Assembly (NCBI RefSeq): GCF_905220415.1
Contig: NC_059558.1
Location: 5,716,501-5,780,500, forward strand
Length of the DNA: 64,000 nt
Reading direction: 5' to 3'
Origin: Colias croceus
Taxonomy: Eukaryota > Arthropoda > Insecta > Lepidoptera > Pieridae
Below the pieces are notes generated by a model. That model saw only the letters and a program-made list of their open reading frames with translations, was not told the origin of the DNA and did no database searches. Made by a program: the position numbers and the translations under genes. Shown here in pieces: positions 48,401 through 54,231 of this stretch (positions are counted from its first letter, which is position 1; every line of letters begins with the position of its first letter).

Positions 48401-51400
48401 TCAAACTTCAAACTAAATGAAGCGATATGATTGGTTCCTTACAAACACATCCCTACGCATCCTCGCACATCTTTGGTAGAAAAGCACCCTAATTGCGGAA
48501 TGATATTGATAGTGATTACATGAGTGTGACTATCGTAAAATAAATTTTCGAAATAAATAAAGAGCGTGTGTGTTGAGCATACGTGTCAGAAGTGAAACTT
48601 CTTTGGCAAGATTCATGTAATCACTACGAAAATCTTTGCCTTACCTACTCTATGACGGCTCTATGACGACTCACAGTATGAGTATTGAGTTCCTTGAAAT
48701 TTTACTCTCAATGCGATTACAAAATTTCACTACAAAAATTAATTCATGTTCATTTGAGTTTCGACACATAAATATTTCACAAGTAAGTATGCATATCGAT
48801 AATATGTATTAAGGATTTATCCAAGTGCAAGTATAGAGGTGTCTTCAACATTCGTTGAATTTTATGAAAAAATCAACTCAGTAAATTTATTTTTCGTCAG
48901 ACAATAGACATTTCTAAATATCGAAATTGAAGTTGTTTTGTTGACGTTACATCCGCATATTTATATTGTGGTGAATAAACAAACGCTATAACATGTGACA
49001 ATATTGACTGAAGTAGACAAATATAGCTTTTTGGTCGAGTGCAAGCTCAAGGTATATTTTTAAGTATGAAATTATCTATATGAAGGCCTAGTACCTATTA
49101 TTTAGACACGGGTGCATAGTATTCTATAGTATTGGATGTAGGTACAGTACAGCTAACATAACAAGTGATAACCGCGCGCGTTAAAAACAACCGACTTCAA
49201 ACTTGCACTTGAAAAAATGCCCATAAAATAAAAACTACTGGGCTTATCCGAATAAAATTTTTATGGGACCAATTCGACACCATCCCGCATCGAACAAAAA
49301 AAGAATCACGTAATCGGTTCAGAAACCTCGGAGTAATCGGTGTACATACATAAAAAAAAACATACCGGCCGAATTGATAACCTCCTCCTTTTTTTAAGTC
49401 GGTTAAAAAGGTGAACATGATTTCATCTCTGGTTAAGTTCGAGAAAACTCAAGTAGGAACCGACTTTGAGCCTATAATTGCAAAATTAAGCAGGATTACC
49501 TGCTCTACCATAGCCATAAAGTGGAAATTCCAATCACAAGTCTGGTTGTTGCTTTATCATAAGGACTATACAGTCATAATCTGTTCCAAGATATTATATT
49601 TCTGCATCAAATTTCATTAAAATCAATGCAACTGTTTTGACTTTAAAGCACGTAAAAGGCCCAAGTCCGATTGGTGACATTTAAAAGGAAACAAACTTAT
49701 TATGGGCTTATGGCTCTAAATCACCTGTAAGTGTAATCGCTAAAGTAAATTACCTGGTTTCGTGTCCCTAAAAATAATCGTGACCTATTTTTGAGTAGCG
49801 TGATTCGTACAGGGCCAATTCTTATTATAACGAAAATGTCACGGATAAAGGCCAGAGTATCGTGGCGATATTGTTTCTTTATTTTGGAATCATTTGTTAT
49901 AAATATTTTATTTTAGGGTGTCAATAAGGGTACTAACGTATTCTCACAATCCTCGACCTAAGGTAGCCTGGAAGTGATCGCTGTTTTAGTGATAAGACCG
50001 CCTTTGTACGTATTTGTAGTGACTGGTCTGTGTCTTTATCATTGTTTCCTTGTTTTTGTGCAAATTACGTGTTTTCAGTCATTTATTCATACTAACTACA
50101 AACACTAGGTTAACACTGGCCACTAGGTACTATGATAATACATAACAAGAATGAAAAATAGCGTATCCATAAATATGTAGTCGATGTTCCGTTGATAGTA
50201 CGGGCACAGAATTGAAATGGTTCCTAAAACTGACCTACTCGTAAAATGTTTCTATTAATAATTAAATATTTATTAATTCATTCAACTCTATTTTAATAAT
50301 ATAATCTTTCTTCTATGTTCAGGTTGCTGGCTGATAACAGATTGTGTTTAATTTTTTTTAATTTAGTTTGGTGGTGAATTGACCCAGTTAATTTGTCTTT
50401 ATCCATATTTTAACTATGTAATTGTTTTCGGTAATAAAACAGCTGTATTATTAAATGCTATTAATATTAATGTGATGTGCGTGAGCGTGATTACTTGGCA
50501 GCTAATTATAAATGTATTGTTGTTGTACGAAGGACGTTTTCTTACGTACAAAAACTAACTAACACCCGTTATGTCTACATTTGGGTTTTTGCCTACATTT
50601 TTCTTGGTGTTGCTAATCTCTCAACAATTTCAATAATCTGGGAACTCTATTCTGCCCAATAATTGTTTTTTTTTGTTATTTGATCAAATAGCTTTTATTT
50701 AATTGAGACAATGATTATATAGTCTTCAGTAATTGTATCGATAATTGTGAATTATGTGGTGTAAAATAATATGGTTCATTCATTCAATTGTACAACAATT
50801 ATCTAATTAGCGTGAATGAAAACAATTTAAAAAAAAACATACATAATAATAAACTCAATGCATACCTACAAATAATTTTTATGCTTTATCGAGTGTTAAC
50901 AAGTGTAAGGAATACAAGTAAAGTTTACATAATATAAATAAAAATAGAATACAAGTAAGTTTGACGACGCGGTTGGCGCAGTGGTAAAGTAACTGCCTAC
51001 TGAGCCGACGGTCCCGGGTTCGATCCCCGGTCAGGGCAAATATTTGTGTGATGAACTCAATTATTTGTTCTTGGGTCTGGGTGTTATTATGTATATATGT
51101 ATTTATTAAATATTATATTTATCGTCGCCTAGTACCCACAACACAAGCCTTAATTGAGCTTACTGTGGGACTAGGACCTAGGTCGATTTGTGTAATAATG
51201 TCCTATAATATTTATTTATTATTTATTGGGGGGGCAAGTATCTCGCCTCGCGGCGGTGTTTTAAACAACTCCGGCTGAGTGGCCAGACGGCCGGAGCCTA
51301 GGGCGATTGAGTGAGAAACCTGCGGACTATCCGAGCGTTGTCCAGCAGGACTGCCCGCTGTATCCCCACTGTCATGGGCTTTACCGGTAAATCCAACCTC

Positions 51401-52626
51401 CTTAAATATTGTTTTAAGGAGGAAGGAATCAGCCCATTGGTGGACACAACTATGGGGATTATCTCGGCAGACACACCGCCCCACATCTCGACAACCTCAT
51501 GCGCCAGATCCAGATATTTGAGCCGTTTATCTGAATCGGCCTTAACAAGATTGTCGTCATGTGGGATAGTGATGTCTACCAAGAAAATCCTGGAAGTTGC
51601 TAGGTCCATCACCACAATATCAGGTCTATTCGCTAGAATAGTCCTGTCTGTGATGATGGGCCGATCCCAGTACAATTTGGCACGGTTATTTTCCAGGACC
51701 GGCTCCGGCGCGTACTTGTAATAAGGCACTTTTCCGACAAGAAGGCCATACTTCAGAGCGAGCTCTTGGTGGATAATCCTAGCTGCTAGGTTATGCCTGT
51801 GCAAGTACTCAGTGTTGGCAAGCATGGAACAACCGGAAGTAACATGTCGGAGAGTTTCTCCAGGACGGTGACACATACGACATAAGTCCTGGGTCCCGTC
51901 CTTTATGATGTACCTCCGATAATTGTTCGTCTTAACCACCTGATCCTGTATCGCACAGACAAAACCCTCGGTTTCCCCAAAGAGGTCACCGAAACGCAGC
52001 CAGTGCACGGAGGACAAGAAATCTACATGAGGTTCATGCAGAATCCTGTGAAACCTACCATGTAGCTCTTTCTCTTTCCATATGGCCTCTCTGTCGGAAA
52101 TGCTGAGCACCGCCGGCTTTTGCCAGTCCTTTTTGGCCAGGGATAGGGGAGTGAGTCCTTTGTCACATTCTATGACTTCAGCATGGATTGCATGACTAAC
52201 CTTTGCAAGGAAATAGTCTCTGAGTTTGCATATCTCCCGATTGTGCAGCGATTGGGCACTTAACATGCCACGACCACCGCACCTTCTAGGGATATACAGC
52301 CTCATCACTGACGATTTCGGGTGATGCAACCGATGCAGAGTCATAGTTGTGCGGACTTTCCGGTCCAGGGCGTTCAGTTCGGTCTGAGTCCACTTGAGTA
52401 CGCCAAATGTGTACAGGAGAACGGGCATGACCCAGGTATTAGGTTAATTTATTTATTATTAAAGTTTTATTTTTTAAGTTTTGTAGTCTTACCTTTTGCT
52501 GTTAGAACCATCGGGCGCGACTCTACGTCTTTTCCGTCGACACAGTCGCGCGATGTGACCACAGCCTAATCTCTCCCATAGAGGCGGATTTCTCTCCTCC
52601 GCGGATTCAATTATATCGCCGTTCAT
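16872..52626 (-). CDS. PTPDC1: PTPDC1-like protein tyrosine phosphatase, complete gene
   Basis: Twelve coding exons in consistent phase: 52626-52493, 44562-44383, 42105-42025, 41063-40948, 40116-39994, 21484-21318, 20742-20626, 19475-19310, 18922-18795, 18320-18210, 17536-17399, 17177-16872. They total 1,767 nt (588 aa plus stop). The catalytic signature HCHAGLGRTG (C-x5-R) is split over exons 5 and 6. The flanking matches to vertebrate PTPDC1 (GEHASCG, YNFAWPDYGEASL, HRQRATLHG) have equal spacing as I remember that family. Known: a dual-specificity-type phosphatase linked to cilia and centrosomes in mammals. The intron 21485-39993 hosts four SDR genes. The weakest sites are donors GTCGTT (21317) and GTTGTT (20625), and the AG at 20744-20743. 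Confidence 0.9.
17830..18008 (-). mobile_element. Lep1-like Helitron
   Basis: Reversed CTAG end at 17830, CGCCCCGGCTTCGCCCG, CTTTCTCGGGTATC, (ACAG)n, and reversed head ATAATATTAGTATGGA. It lies in PTPDC1 intron 10. Confidence 0.8.
19133..19264. repeat. Foldback repeat with GAAGTGAAACTTC arms
   Basis: GAAGTGAAACTTCTTT at 19133 pairs with AAAGAAGTTTCACTCC near 19264. The core (ATTTCAAGATT, CCGTCACGTCATGG, GCGACGATTTTGG) is the reverse of the 6590-6750 copy. Confidence 0.65.
19819..20300 (+). mobile_element. Long Helitron variant
   Basis: Head TCTATACATATAATAAATCT and tail GACGGAGTCGCGGGCGGAAG...CTAG, 482 bp. A second copy is at 55708-56008. It contains a (GTCT)n tract at 19941-19977. Confidence 0.75.
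20814..20964. mobile_element. Foldback MITE, 151 bp, TAA duplication
   Basis: Ends GGCCGCGTTTCCATCTGCAA and its near-inverse CTTGCAGATGG...GGCGGCC, with TAA on both sides (20811-20813, 20965-20967). It lies in PTPDC1 intron 6. Confidence 0.75.
21788..21893 (+). mobile_element. 3' stub of a non-LTR retrotransposon
   Basis: An open stretch reading EWRAHEEAYTQLWVKPG then stop, followed by a (GAA)n tail, resembles the final codons of RTE-type polymerases. It is about 100 bp and 5'-truncated. Confidence 0.55.
21894..23081. other. PTPDC1 large intron, left part
   Basis: AT-rich intron sequence. Apart from the Helitron at 22399-22626, nothing is recognised up to the SDR1 pseudogene. Confidence 0.6.
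22399..22626 (+). mobile_element. Lep1-like Helitron
   Basis: Head TCCATACTAATATGCGAAAG, (CTGT)n, GATACCCGAGAAAGGACATA, and hairpin tail GCGAAGCCGCGGGTGG...CTAG. Confidence 0.85.
23698..27305 (-). mobile_element. Full-length LINE (jockey-like), 3.6 kb
   Basis: Flanked by the duplication CCGTTTT (23691-23697, 27306-27312). Its poly(A) tail appears as a T-run up to about 23716. The structure is a 600-bp GC-rich 5' region (26706-27305), one long ORF, and a 58-bp 3' UTR. The end sequence before the tail (GGTGGGATCGTGGTCAAACG) is typical of lepidopteran LINEs. The clade within the jockey group is not decided. Confidence 0.88.
23775..26705 (-). CDS. LINE endonuclease/reverse transcriptase, 976 aa, intact
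   Basis: The N-terminal APE-type endonuclease has LTETQI, LGDFNACHADW (near residue 158) and TSDHC. The reverse transcriptase (roughly residues 480-750) has ASGPDGIP, PTNYRPIS, SLDISKAFDRVWH, AGVPQGSVLS and YADDSTI. The C-terminus is a typical LINE thumb (LWAGAARCH, RRAKRIINN). There is no stop or frameshift. No separate ORF1 is seen upstream. Codon use is GC-richer than its surroundings. The intact frame and short, clean target duplication suggest a recent insertion. Confidence 0.92.
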   Translation of the reverse strand: MKKLHKGIQNSQRLHFLSLQVHLSNIRGLHSNLTPVHHHLETEKPHLLFLTETQIRCPDDTTYLGYPGYILEHNFHSKAGTCVYVREDICTLRLRDLEEPSFSVLWIMADTGMDKIVYACVYRSHKGDQETTRLFNYLSEVADVVQLRYPSAELVFLGDFNACHADWLFPFQKTDHAGKEAFNFATSFNLSQLVVDATRVPDIDSHTANCLDLFLTTEPDRHVVAVSAPLGTSDHCLVKSVSSYSPADPSLKGTRRVWRYNSADWDEMRHFFASYPWRQVCFSTADPSSCADNVVGVIHQAMEYFIPFSDIRINNNARPWFNAQCKAALAKKQAAFQAWVDARIRKAHDIREKKKAFNKASKTCKKMQKKARFAHVRHIGSKLVSYPAGSKAFWSLAKAVETNFCRPTLPPLMRPDGSLAHNARDKADVFASLFANNSRLNPPSIVPPTIQHCGVHMPDIRITNKEVLRTLRHLDENKASGPDGIPAIVLKTCAPELSPVLTRLFRLSLTTRVVPKNWKLANVQPVPKKGSRSDPTNYRPISITSIICKTMERILNNRLLTHLETNDLLNDHQYGFRHNRSTGDLLVHVTHLLGEAVERYGEALAVSLDISKAFDRVWHDSLLGKLPSYGIPSNLTTWIADFLRDRSIRVVVDGCSSEPMSINAGVPQGSVLSATLFLLHINDMINPNIFSYADDSTIVESYKSSARTSKAETELLREDMLERLNRTLRAVSDWGDANLVGFNASKTQACLFSAKRSTFTNTPTFRGVSLPITDCLELLGVTLTSSLNFGQFIESKAHLAAKKLGILNKVRQYFTPRQLLNLYQAQVRSCVEYCSHLWAGAARCHLGALDSIERRAKRIINNPSLVESRLLSLEHRREVACLSVFYRLHFGECAYGLHNLIPSSPFLNRTSRRGEGFHPFVVDIPPIRTRRFESSFLMKTAKEWNSLPSSIFPAQYNLDLFKARVNRLLLGRRASK
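27676..28302. other. SDR1 5' flank
   Basis: AT-rich; it would hold the SDR1 promoter. No clear TATA or initiator pair was identified. Confidence 0.4.
28303..28590 (+). mobile_element. tRNA-derived SINE
   Basis: A-box-like TTGGTGTAGCGCGTCTAGCA and B-box-like CCGGTTCTCGATGC lie 35 nt apart, followed by an unrelated body and an AT-rich TTTTATTTATTTTA tail. It does not fold as a tRNA. Confidence 0.5.
28932..29237. mobile_element. CATTGAGATAATATT element, short copy, 306 bp
   Basis: Inverted ends CATTGAGATA and ATTATCTCAATG with a perfect 8-bp duplication CCATAAAA (28924-28931, 29238-29245). The inside shares GCACTTTTCCGTATT and GATGCGTTTCACTTTAAAAC, inverted, with 9655-9940. Confidence 0.8.
29724..29799 (+). 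promoter_or_regulatory. SDR2 proximal promoter/5' UTR block
   Basis: Closely matches 34788-34866 upstream of SDR3 (GTTGGAATTATTTA, TTTATCACTTCACAACAGAC, AATCGACCGCTAGCTCGTGA). Retention in both copies may only reflect the shared duplication. No TATA box is evident. Confidence 0.35.
29800..30771 (+). CDS. SDR2: retinol dehydrogenase 11/12-like SDR, intact
   Basis: 323 aa, single exon. Residues 1-30 form a hydrophobic membrane anchor. The NAD(P) motif TGGNSGIG is at 54-61, NNAG at 133-136, the catalytic Ser in VVSS near 183, YNNSK (Y209, K213), and HPG at 237-239. Family knowledge: SDR7C enzymes are membrane-bound NADP-dependent retinal or lipid-aldehyde reductases; the substrate is not deducible here. 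Codons 35-110 are conspicuously GC-rich against AT-rich flanks. It is nested antisense in the PTPDC1 intron and duplicated as SDR3. AATAAA is at 31006. Confidence 0.93.
   Translation: MSMFIFSIVYMLHVLFYIIVTLFLFIIGFRLYFQPVKEVCRCKTKLNGKVALVTGGNSGIGLETARELASRGAKVIIASRDVARSAAAVSDIISTTANPHVHHKHLDLSKFKSVRQLAEDINKSADPLHILVNNAGVSSLENRLTEDGIDRIMQINHFGHALLTHLLLDKLKESAPSRIVVVSSFLHYLTKLDVNDIAAKKKSHYMVRYNNSKLLNILWVRALAKRLPKGVTVNCLHPGVVSTNMFQKVPPWLGYIVGNFVAIFFKVPKEGAQTVIHLCLSPEFEKQSGAYYVECQLRKPSKVAQDEDLSEAVWQKTIELIKQ
31006..31011 (+). terminator. SDR2 polyadenylation signal
   Basis: AATAAA 235 nt after the stop. The SDR3 copy has the equivalent CAATAAATATTT at 36098. Confidence 0.45.
31398..31563. mobile_element. 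TTA-type MITE, copy 2
   Basis: GGGCCGATTTTTCAATCCTT ... GAAAAATCGGCCC, with TTA at 31395-31397 and 31564-31566. It is present in the SDR2 duplication unit and not seen at the matching place after SDR3. Confidence 0.78.
31969..32078 (-). mobile_element. Helitron 3' fragment
   Basis: CTAG at 31969 then GCCCGCGCTTTC and GTTCCCGTTCCCGTGGGATT, broken off after AACCTATCCTATG. Confidence 0.6.
32170..32609 (+). mobile_element. RTE-like LINE, 3' end
   Basis: The ORF from 32177 to the stop at 32585-32587 reads FGAETWSFTKGL, RAMERAMLGISLRDKIRN, KLKWQWAGHIARR and VGRPPTRWSDDI, the usual C-terminus of RTE-type polymerases. It is followed directly by a (GGAT)n tail at 32586-32609. It is truncated at the 5' end within the polymerase. 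Confidence 0.82.
32807..33000 (-). mobile_element. SINE-like retroelement, copy 1
   Basis: Poly(A) at 32987-33000 with a perfect 10-bp duplication ATGTGAAAAG (32797-32806, 33001-33010). The body GGGCCCTTCTGGCCTCCTCC ... GGACGCCCTTGTGCATG matches the inverted copy at 58220-58413. Orientation follows the body; the tail here reads as A on plus. Confidence 0.75.
33245..33475 (-). mobile_element. Lep1-like Helitron
   Basis: CTAG at 33245, GCGGCTTCGCCCGCGC hairpin, GGGATTTCCGGG, and reversed head ending TATGGA. Confidence 0.8.
33967..34560 (+). mobile_element. Foldback element, internally deleted copy
   Basis: Begins TATCTAGACACGCGGCAGCG (inverse of the end at 46879) and finishes ACATTTATGTTTTTGGTGG (the other end of the 45027-46879 element). 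The SDR2 upstream region has an uninterrupted GCTACGTGTTTAAAA where this copy is inserted, so about 594 bp is the insertion length. A small hairpin (ATAATTTGATGAGGCTAG and inverse) marks the deletion joint. Confidence 0.75.
34867..35838 (+). CDS. SDR3: retinol dehydrogenase 11/12-like SDR, intact
   Basis: 323 aa, single exon and co-linear with SDR2, differing by scattered substitutions (for example VSSLLHYVSKLDLNDL against VSSFLHYLTKLDVNDI). The motifs TGGNSGIG (54-61), NNAG (133-136), VVSS and YTNSK (Y209, K213) are intact. Upstream 80 bp and the 3' UTR start are shared with SDR2, so the duplication carried regulatory sequence. Positions 34946-35199 look identical to the inverse of 38469-38722 in SDR4. 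Likely the same membrane-bound reductase function as SDR2; substrate unknown. AATAAA at 36099. Confidence 0.93.
   Translation: MSMFIFNIVYLLQVLFYIIVTLFFIIIGCRLYFQPVKEVCRCKTKLNGKVALVTGGNSGIGLETARELASRGAKVIIASRDVARSAAAVSDIISTTGNPHVHHKHLDLSKFKSVRQLAEDINKSADPLHILVNNAGVGSLENRLTEDGIDKIMQINHFGHALLTHLLLDKLKESAPSRIVVVSSLLHYVSKLDLNDLAAKKKSHYMVRYTNSKLLNILWVRALAKRLPKGVTVNCLHPGLVSTNIFQKLPPWLSYIAGNVIAIFFKVPKEGAQTVIHLCLSPEFEEQSGGYYMECQLRKPSKVAQDEDLSEAVWQKTMELIKQ
35839..37822. other. SDR3 3' flank, duplicated block
   Basis: Contains the SDR3 3' UTR (AATAAA at 36099-36104). Blocks homologous to the SDR2 flank include 36680-36840 against 31590-31740, and 37514-37567 against 32697-32748 (GATGAAAACGAGTGGTAA). 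One Helitron pair interrupts it. Confidence 0.65.
36873..37037 (+). mobile_element. Lep1-like Helitron abutting another Helitron end
   Basis: Head TCTATACTAATATTATAAAG at 36873, directly preceded by a foreign Helitron tail (GGTGAAACCGCACGGAGCAG, 36849-36868). The two elements sit head to tail with no spacer. The end decays to GCTAAG. Confidence 0.65.
37823..38804 (-). pseudogene. SDR4: retinol dehydrogenase-like SDR with one frameshift
   Basis: Starts at 38804 with an anchor (residues 1-31), TGGNSGIG (55-62), NNAG and RYANSK. The frame breaks after HPGVVKT (about 38060-38075) and continues in another frame from about 38065 to the stop at 37823 (SKEGAQTVIHLCISPE, VIND). Apart from this shift the coding sequence is full-length, so a sequencing error or a very recent lesion is possible. 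Codons for about residues 30-113 look copied from SDR3. AATAAA on the minus strand is at 37795-37790. Confidence 0.85.
38951..39142 (+). mobile_element. Lep1-like Helitron
   Basis: TCTACACTAATATTATAAAG ... GGGCGAAGCCGGGGCGGACC ... CTAG. Confidence 0.82.
39322..39507 (+). mobile_element. Lep1-like Helitron
   Basis: TCCATACTAATATTATAAAT head, (CTGT)n, GATACCCGAGAAAGG, GCGAAGCCTGGGCGGACCA tail, CTAG. Confidence 0.82.
39560..39835 (+). repeat. Dispersed lepidopteran repeat (CGGAACCCTTCGTG type)
   Basis: GATTCCATACCGAAACGGTA at the left and GGTACGGAACCCTTCGTG...TCGCACTTGGCTGG at the right. The right end recurs at 5845-5870 and 62695-62740. Class not decided. Confidence 0.5.
39994..52626 (-). CDS. 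PTPDC1: PTPDC1 5' exons (start, N-terminal region and P-loop Cys)
   Basis: Exon 1 (52626-52493) starts MNGDIIESAEERNPPLWERL and is basic at its end (CRRKRRRVAP). Exon 2 (44562-44383) has FCGGSRCKYE and QGLYSDW. Exon 3 (42105-42025) has VTDDILAMARPST. Exon 4 (41063-40948) has IRTVINLQ, GEHASCGPPL and SGFTYDP. Exon 5 (40116-39994) has YYYNFAWPDYGEASLSGLLD and ends at the catalytic HCHA-G. The next codon completes in exon 6 at 21484. The ATG at 52626 is the first in a frame that stays open through a GTAAGA donor. Confidence 0.9.
41087..41260 (-). mobile_element. Helitron with CTAG end next to a splice acceptor
   Basis: CTAG at 41087 followed by reversed Lep1 blocks (TATTGGTCTTAGCGTGATGA, ATAGGCTATCTAACAGTGAA, GTTCAAACAAAGAAACAAAC). 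On the gene strand its 3' end is 23 nt upstream of PTPDC1 exon 4. Confidence 0.7.
41483..41671. mobile_element. TTA-type MITE, copy 3
   Basis: GGGCCGATTTTTCAATCCTT ... AAAAATCGGCCC with CTA on both sides (41480-41482, 41672-41674). Confidence 0.72.
41863..42008. mobile_element. Foldback MITE beside a PTPDC1 donor
   Basis: Near-perfect arms GAGCTAGCGCGCAAGAGCAA and its inverse, continuing through CTTTTGTCTCCG to about 38 bp. It ends 16 nt from the exon 3 boundary (42025). No target duplication is evident. Confidence 0.75.
42247..42432 (-). mobile_element. Helitron, second head type, reversed
   Basis: CTAG at 42247, CCCCGCGGCTTCGCCCGC, ending AAGCGACTTTGTTTTATA. Counterpart of 6849-7037. Confidence 0.6.
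42660..42810. repeat. CATTTCGTGAAATG imperfect palindromes
   Basis: GCATTTCGTGAAATGGCCAA (42693) and TTGGCCATTTCATGAAATGA (42767) lie in inverse arrangement around a 50-nt core, with further AAATCGTGAAACG variants. Function unknown. Confidence 0.45.
42992..43222 (+). mobile_element. Lep1-like Helitron
   Basis: TCTATACTTATACATATTAT head, expanded (GTTT)n, GTGAAACCGCGCGGAGCAGC tail, CTAG. Confidence 0.8.
43231..43404. mobile_element. Foldback MITE (AAGGGTGCATT)
   Basis: AAGGGTGCATT at 43231 and AAATGCACCCTT ending 43404; the inside is also partly inverse (AGAATGCTC, GAGC). It sits 8 nt after the Helitron end. Confidence 0.5.
44563..45026. other. PTPDC1 intron 1, left segment
   Basis: AT-rich, nothing recognised before the palindromic element. 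A short hairpin (TTTGTAATTAGCAATAACGA and inverse) is at 44113-44157, in intron 2. Confidence 0.5.
45027..46879. mobile_element. Unclassified element with a 620-bp palindromic end
   Basis: 45027-45646 is a giant inverted repeat (ATGCCACCAAAAACATAAAT ... inverse), with arms of about 300 bp around a loop near 45320-45360. It is followed by about 970 bp of low-complexity sequence and an end segment (46625-46879) closing GACACGCTGCCGCGTGTCTA, itself a hairpin. The end segment and one arm recur at 33967-34560. A foldback repeat copy (45905-46012) is inserted. No ORF resembling a transposase was seen. Confidence 0.6.
47022..47190 (-). mobile_element. Helitron, eroded
   Basis: TACTAGCAGTCCGCCCCGGC, then ATGGGCTATCTAACACTGAA and GTTCAAACAAACAAACT; the head is lost. 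Confidence 0.6.
47344..47597 (-). mobile_element. Lep1-like Helitron
   Basis: CTAG at 47344, GCAGCTTCGCCCGCGC, (ACAG)n, reversed head ATAATATTAGTATGGA. Confidence 0.85.
47793..48003 (+). mobile_element. Lep1-like Helitron
   Basis: TCCATACTAATATTATAAAT ... GCGAAGCCGCGGGCGGAAAG ... CTAG. In inverted orientation to the neighbour 200 bp away. Confidence 0.85.
48313..48490. mobile_element. Foldback MITE (AGGGTGGTTTTCCACCAA)
   Basis: Ends AGGGTGGTTTTCCACCAA and TTGGTAGAAAAGCACCCT; the interior has inverse AACACATCGCTTCA/TGAAGCGAT and ACAAACACATC blocks. Confidence 0.65.
48565..48735 (+). repeat. Foldback repeat with GAAGTGAAACTTC arm
   Basis: GCGTGTGTGTTGAGCATACG, GAAGTGAAACTTCTTTGGCA, TTGAAATTTTACTCTCAA; fifth member of the family first listed at 6590. 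Confidence 0.6.
49190..49405. repeat. ACCGACTTCAAA / AAGTCGGTT foldback repeat
   Basis: ACCGACTTCAAACTTGCA at the left, TTTTAAGTCGGTT at the right, with ACATACCGGCCGAATTGATA before the end. A partial copy is at 21060-21110. Confidence 0.5.
49965..50085 (+). mobile_element. 3' UTR-like tail of a LINE or SINE
   Basis: GGTAGCCTGGAAGTGATCGC, TTTTAGTGATAAGACCGCC and TGTTTTTGTGCAAAT match a tail I know to be dispersed in lepidopteran genomes; no coding part. Confidence 0.45.
50086..50962. other. PTPDC1 intron 1, right-central segment
   Basis: AT-rich with only short, unsupported open frames; nothing recognised. Confidence 0.5.
50963..51210 (+). mobile_element. tRNA-derived SINE
   Basis: A box GGTTGGCGCAGTGGTAAAGT and B box GGGTTCGATCCCCGG at 51017, then a constant body (GTGGGACTAGGACCTAGGTC) and TTTATTTATTATTTATT tail. 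Resembles lepidopteran SINEs such as Metulj (name from memory). Confidence 0.75.
51225..52437 (-). mobile_element. R4/Dong-like LINE, 5'-truncated
   Basis: The open frame 52428-51298 (376 aa) lacks the polymerase but has the C-terminal finger C-x2-C-x8-H-x4-C (CRMCH...HVTSGC) and a restriction-like endonuclease core (RPDIVV, FLVDITIP). This pairing is diagnostic of R2/R4/Dong elements. Both flanks carry TTTATTTATTATT tracts, and Dong is known to favour TAA repeats. The 5' edge is about 55 nt from PTPDC1 exon 1. Confidence 0.82.
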
Positions 52627-54231
52627 TGCTTTTTTTTTTAATTGCGAATGTAACTACAGAATATATGGGTTAAGTTTTTACATAATCCTATGGGGAAACC
52701 AGCACAATATTTATATAAAAAATAAACGCGAATTCTGATGAGCTTTAAGTTACAAAAATTATTCAAACCACATTTTTGTTGAGTGTAGAGTTTTGTTGAT
52801 TGACGAATAATTTAACTTTTTGTAAATATGTAAATAGAATATCGATAGTATTGAACATCCTCGATAGATAGTTTGTTTTTAGAAAAATATACCTAGACAA
52901 ATTGTTGATTCGCGTGTTAGCCTGCTTGCCATTTCTAATTATGTATTGAATTTTTAACTAATTTGATACGACACGATCGATAATTCCTATTGAACTGGCA
53001 TTACAAACAATTAATGAATGTGCATACGAATACAAATGAATATTTTCTCAAAAATGTATTAGAATTATTCAATTAATGTTAAATATACGTTTCAGAAATA
53101 GCAAATATAAGATATTATTTAAGATATTTTAAGAAGTCTCAGCACTATTGTTTTCGCTTATTTCCCTTTTTAAAATGAAATTTGATTTCATTTATGTTTA
53201 TGTGAAAATTTACAAGGTTTACTGATTACCTTATAACTACATGCTTCTCCTACTAGAGTTAAAAAAGATTTACTTTTTATTATATACACAACAATATACC
53301 CTAGTAGTAGTGTACCTATAAAAAATATATATTTGAACACAAAAGTACACACGTAACAGTTTACGCGCGAAATATTACAAATTTTAGCGCCTGCGATCAA
53401 AGCTAAGGCAAAGAGGTGACTGATCGCCGTTGCTATATAATATCGACTTCACAAGGAAACAGGGTGCGTGCATATTAGCATTAATATTAAGGTGCTGTAA
53501 GCAAGGGGATTACAGAAAGGTTGTACGAATCAATTACTTGCCGTCTGTCGAATATTTTTATTGAGGAGTTTGAAAATAATTTACTACCTAACTATATGAA
53601 TATGGATTTCGGTTGAAAAGTAATAGAAATAAGACGTAAAATAATAATTATTATTTAGATTGTAATACACTATTATGTATTAGACAGGATATTAAAGGTA
53701 AAAAGTTTAGTATGTAGGTAGGTAACTTAAACAAACATGAACGACTAAATGTGAATGAAATATTATGTACATAACATAACGATCATCAGTAAATAACGAT
53801 CGTTCTATTCATTTATAAGTCGAGAATAGACTGACTAGGTATATCTATTTGGTACTAAGTTATTTACTTATGTATATCAATAAATATGTATATTCAAATA
53901 AAGCTATCCACACACGTCTATTTTACGCATGTTGTTAATAATTACAAAATAGGTATTTGTGTGGCAGAGAAATATGGCCAGGGTAATTTTTATTAGAAAT
54001 AAAACAGATAGTTACTCAAAAATAGGTTCTTTATTGTAAAAGTAATACTATCTACCTCATATAACGTAAGCTTAAATTAGTTTCAGAGTATATTTGTTCA
54101 TTGTTGAATGAAATAGTCACAGAAGCTATAGTTAGTTATCTAACAAAACTATTACTTCTGTAACATAAATGATATTCTTATATTATACGTCGTAGGCTTT
54201 ATATTATAATAGGTATGTAGTTTTAAATAAA
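52627..54231. other. PTPDC1 upstream / WAP gene downstream
   Basis: AT-rich. It should contain the PTPDC1 5' UTR and promoter, which I cannot pinpoint. A minus-strand AATAAA near 54035-54030 fits the WAP gene. No repeats recognised. Confidence 0.5.

Noticed and set aside
50963..51040. Possible tRNA gene (A and B boxes).
   Set aside because: No acceptor-stem pairing, followed by a constant SINE body and AT-rich tail.
52321..52569. Open frame spanning the LINE edge and PTPDC1 exon 1.
   Set aside because: Runs on the opposite strand across two unrelated features.
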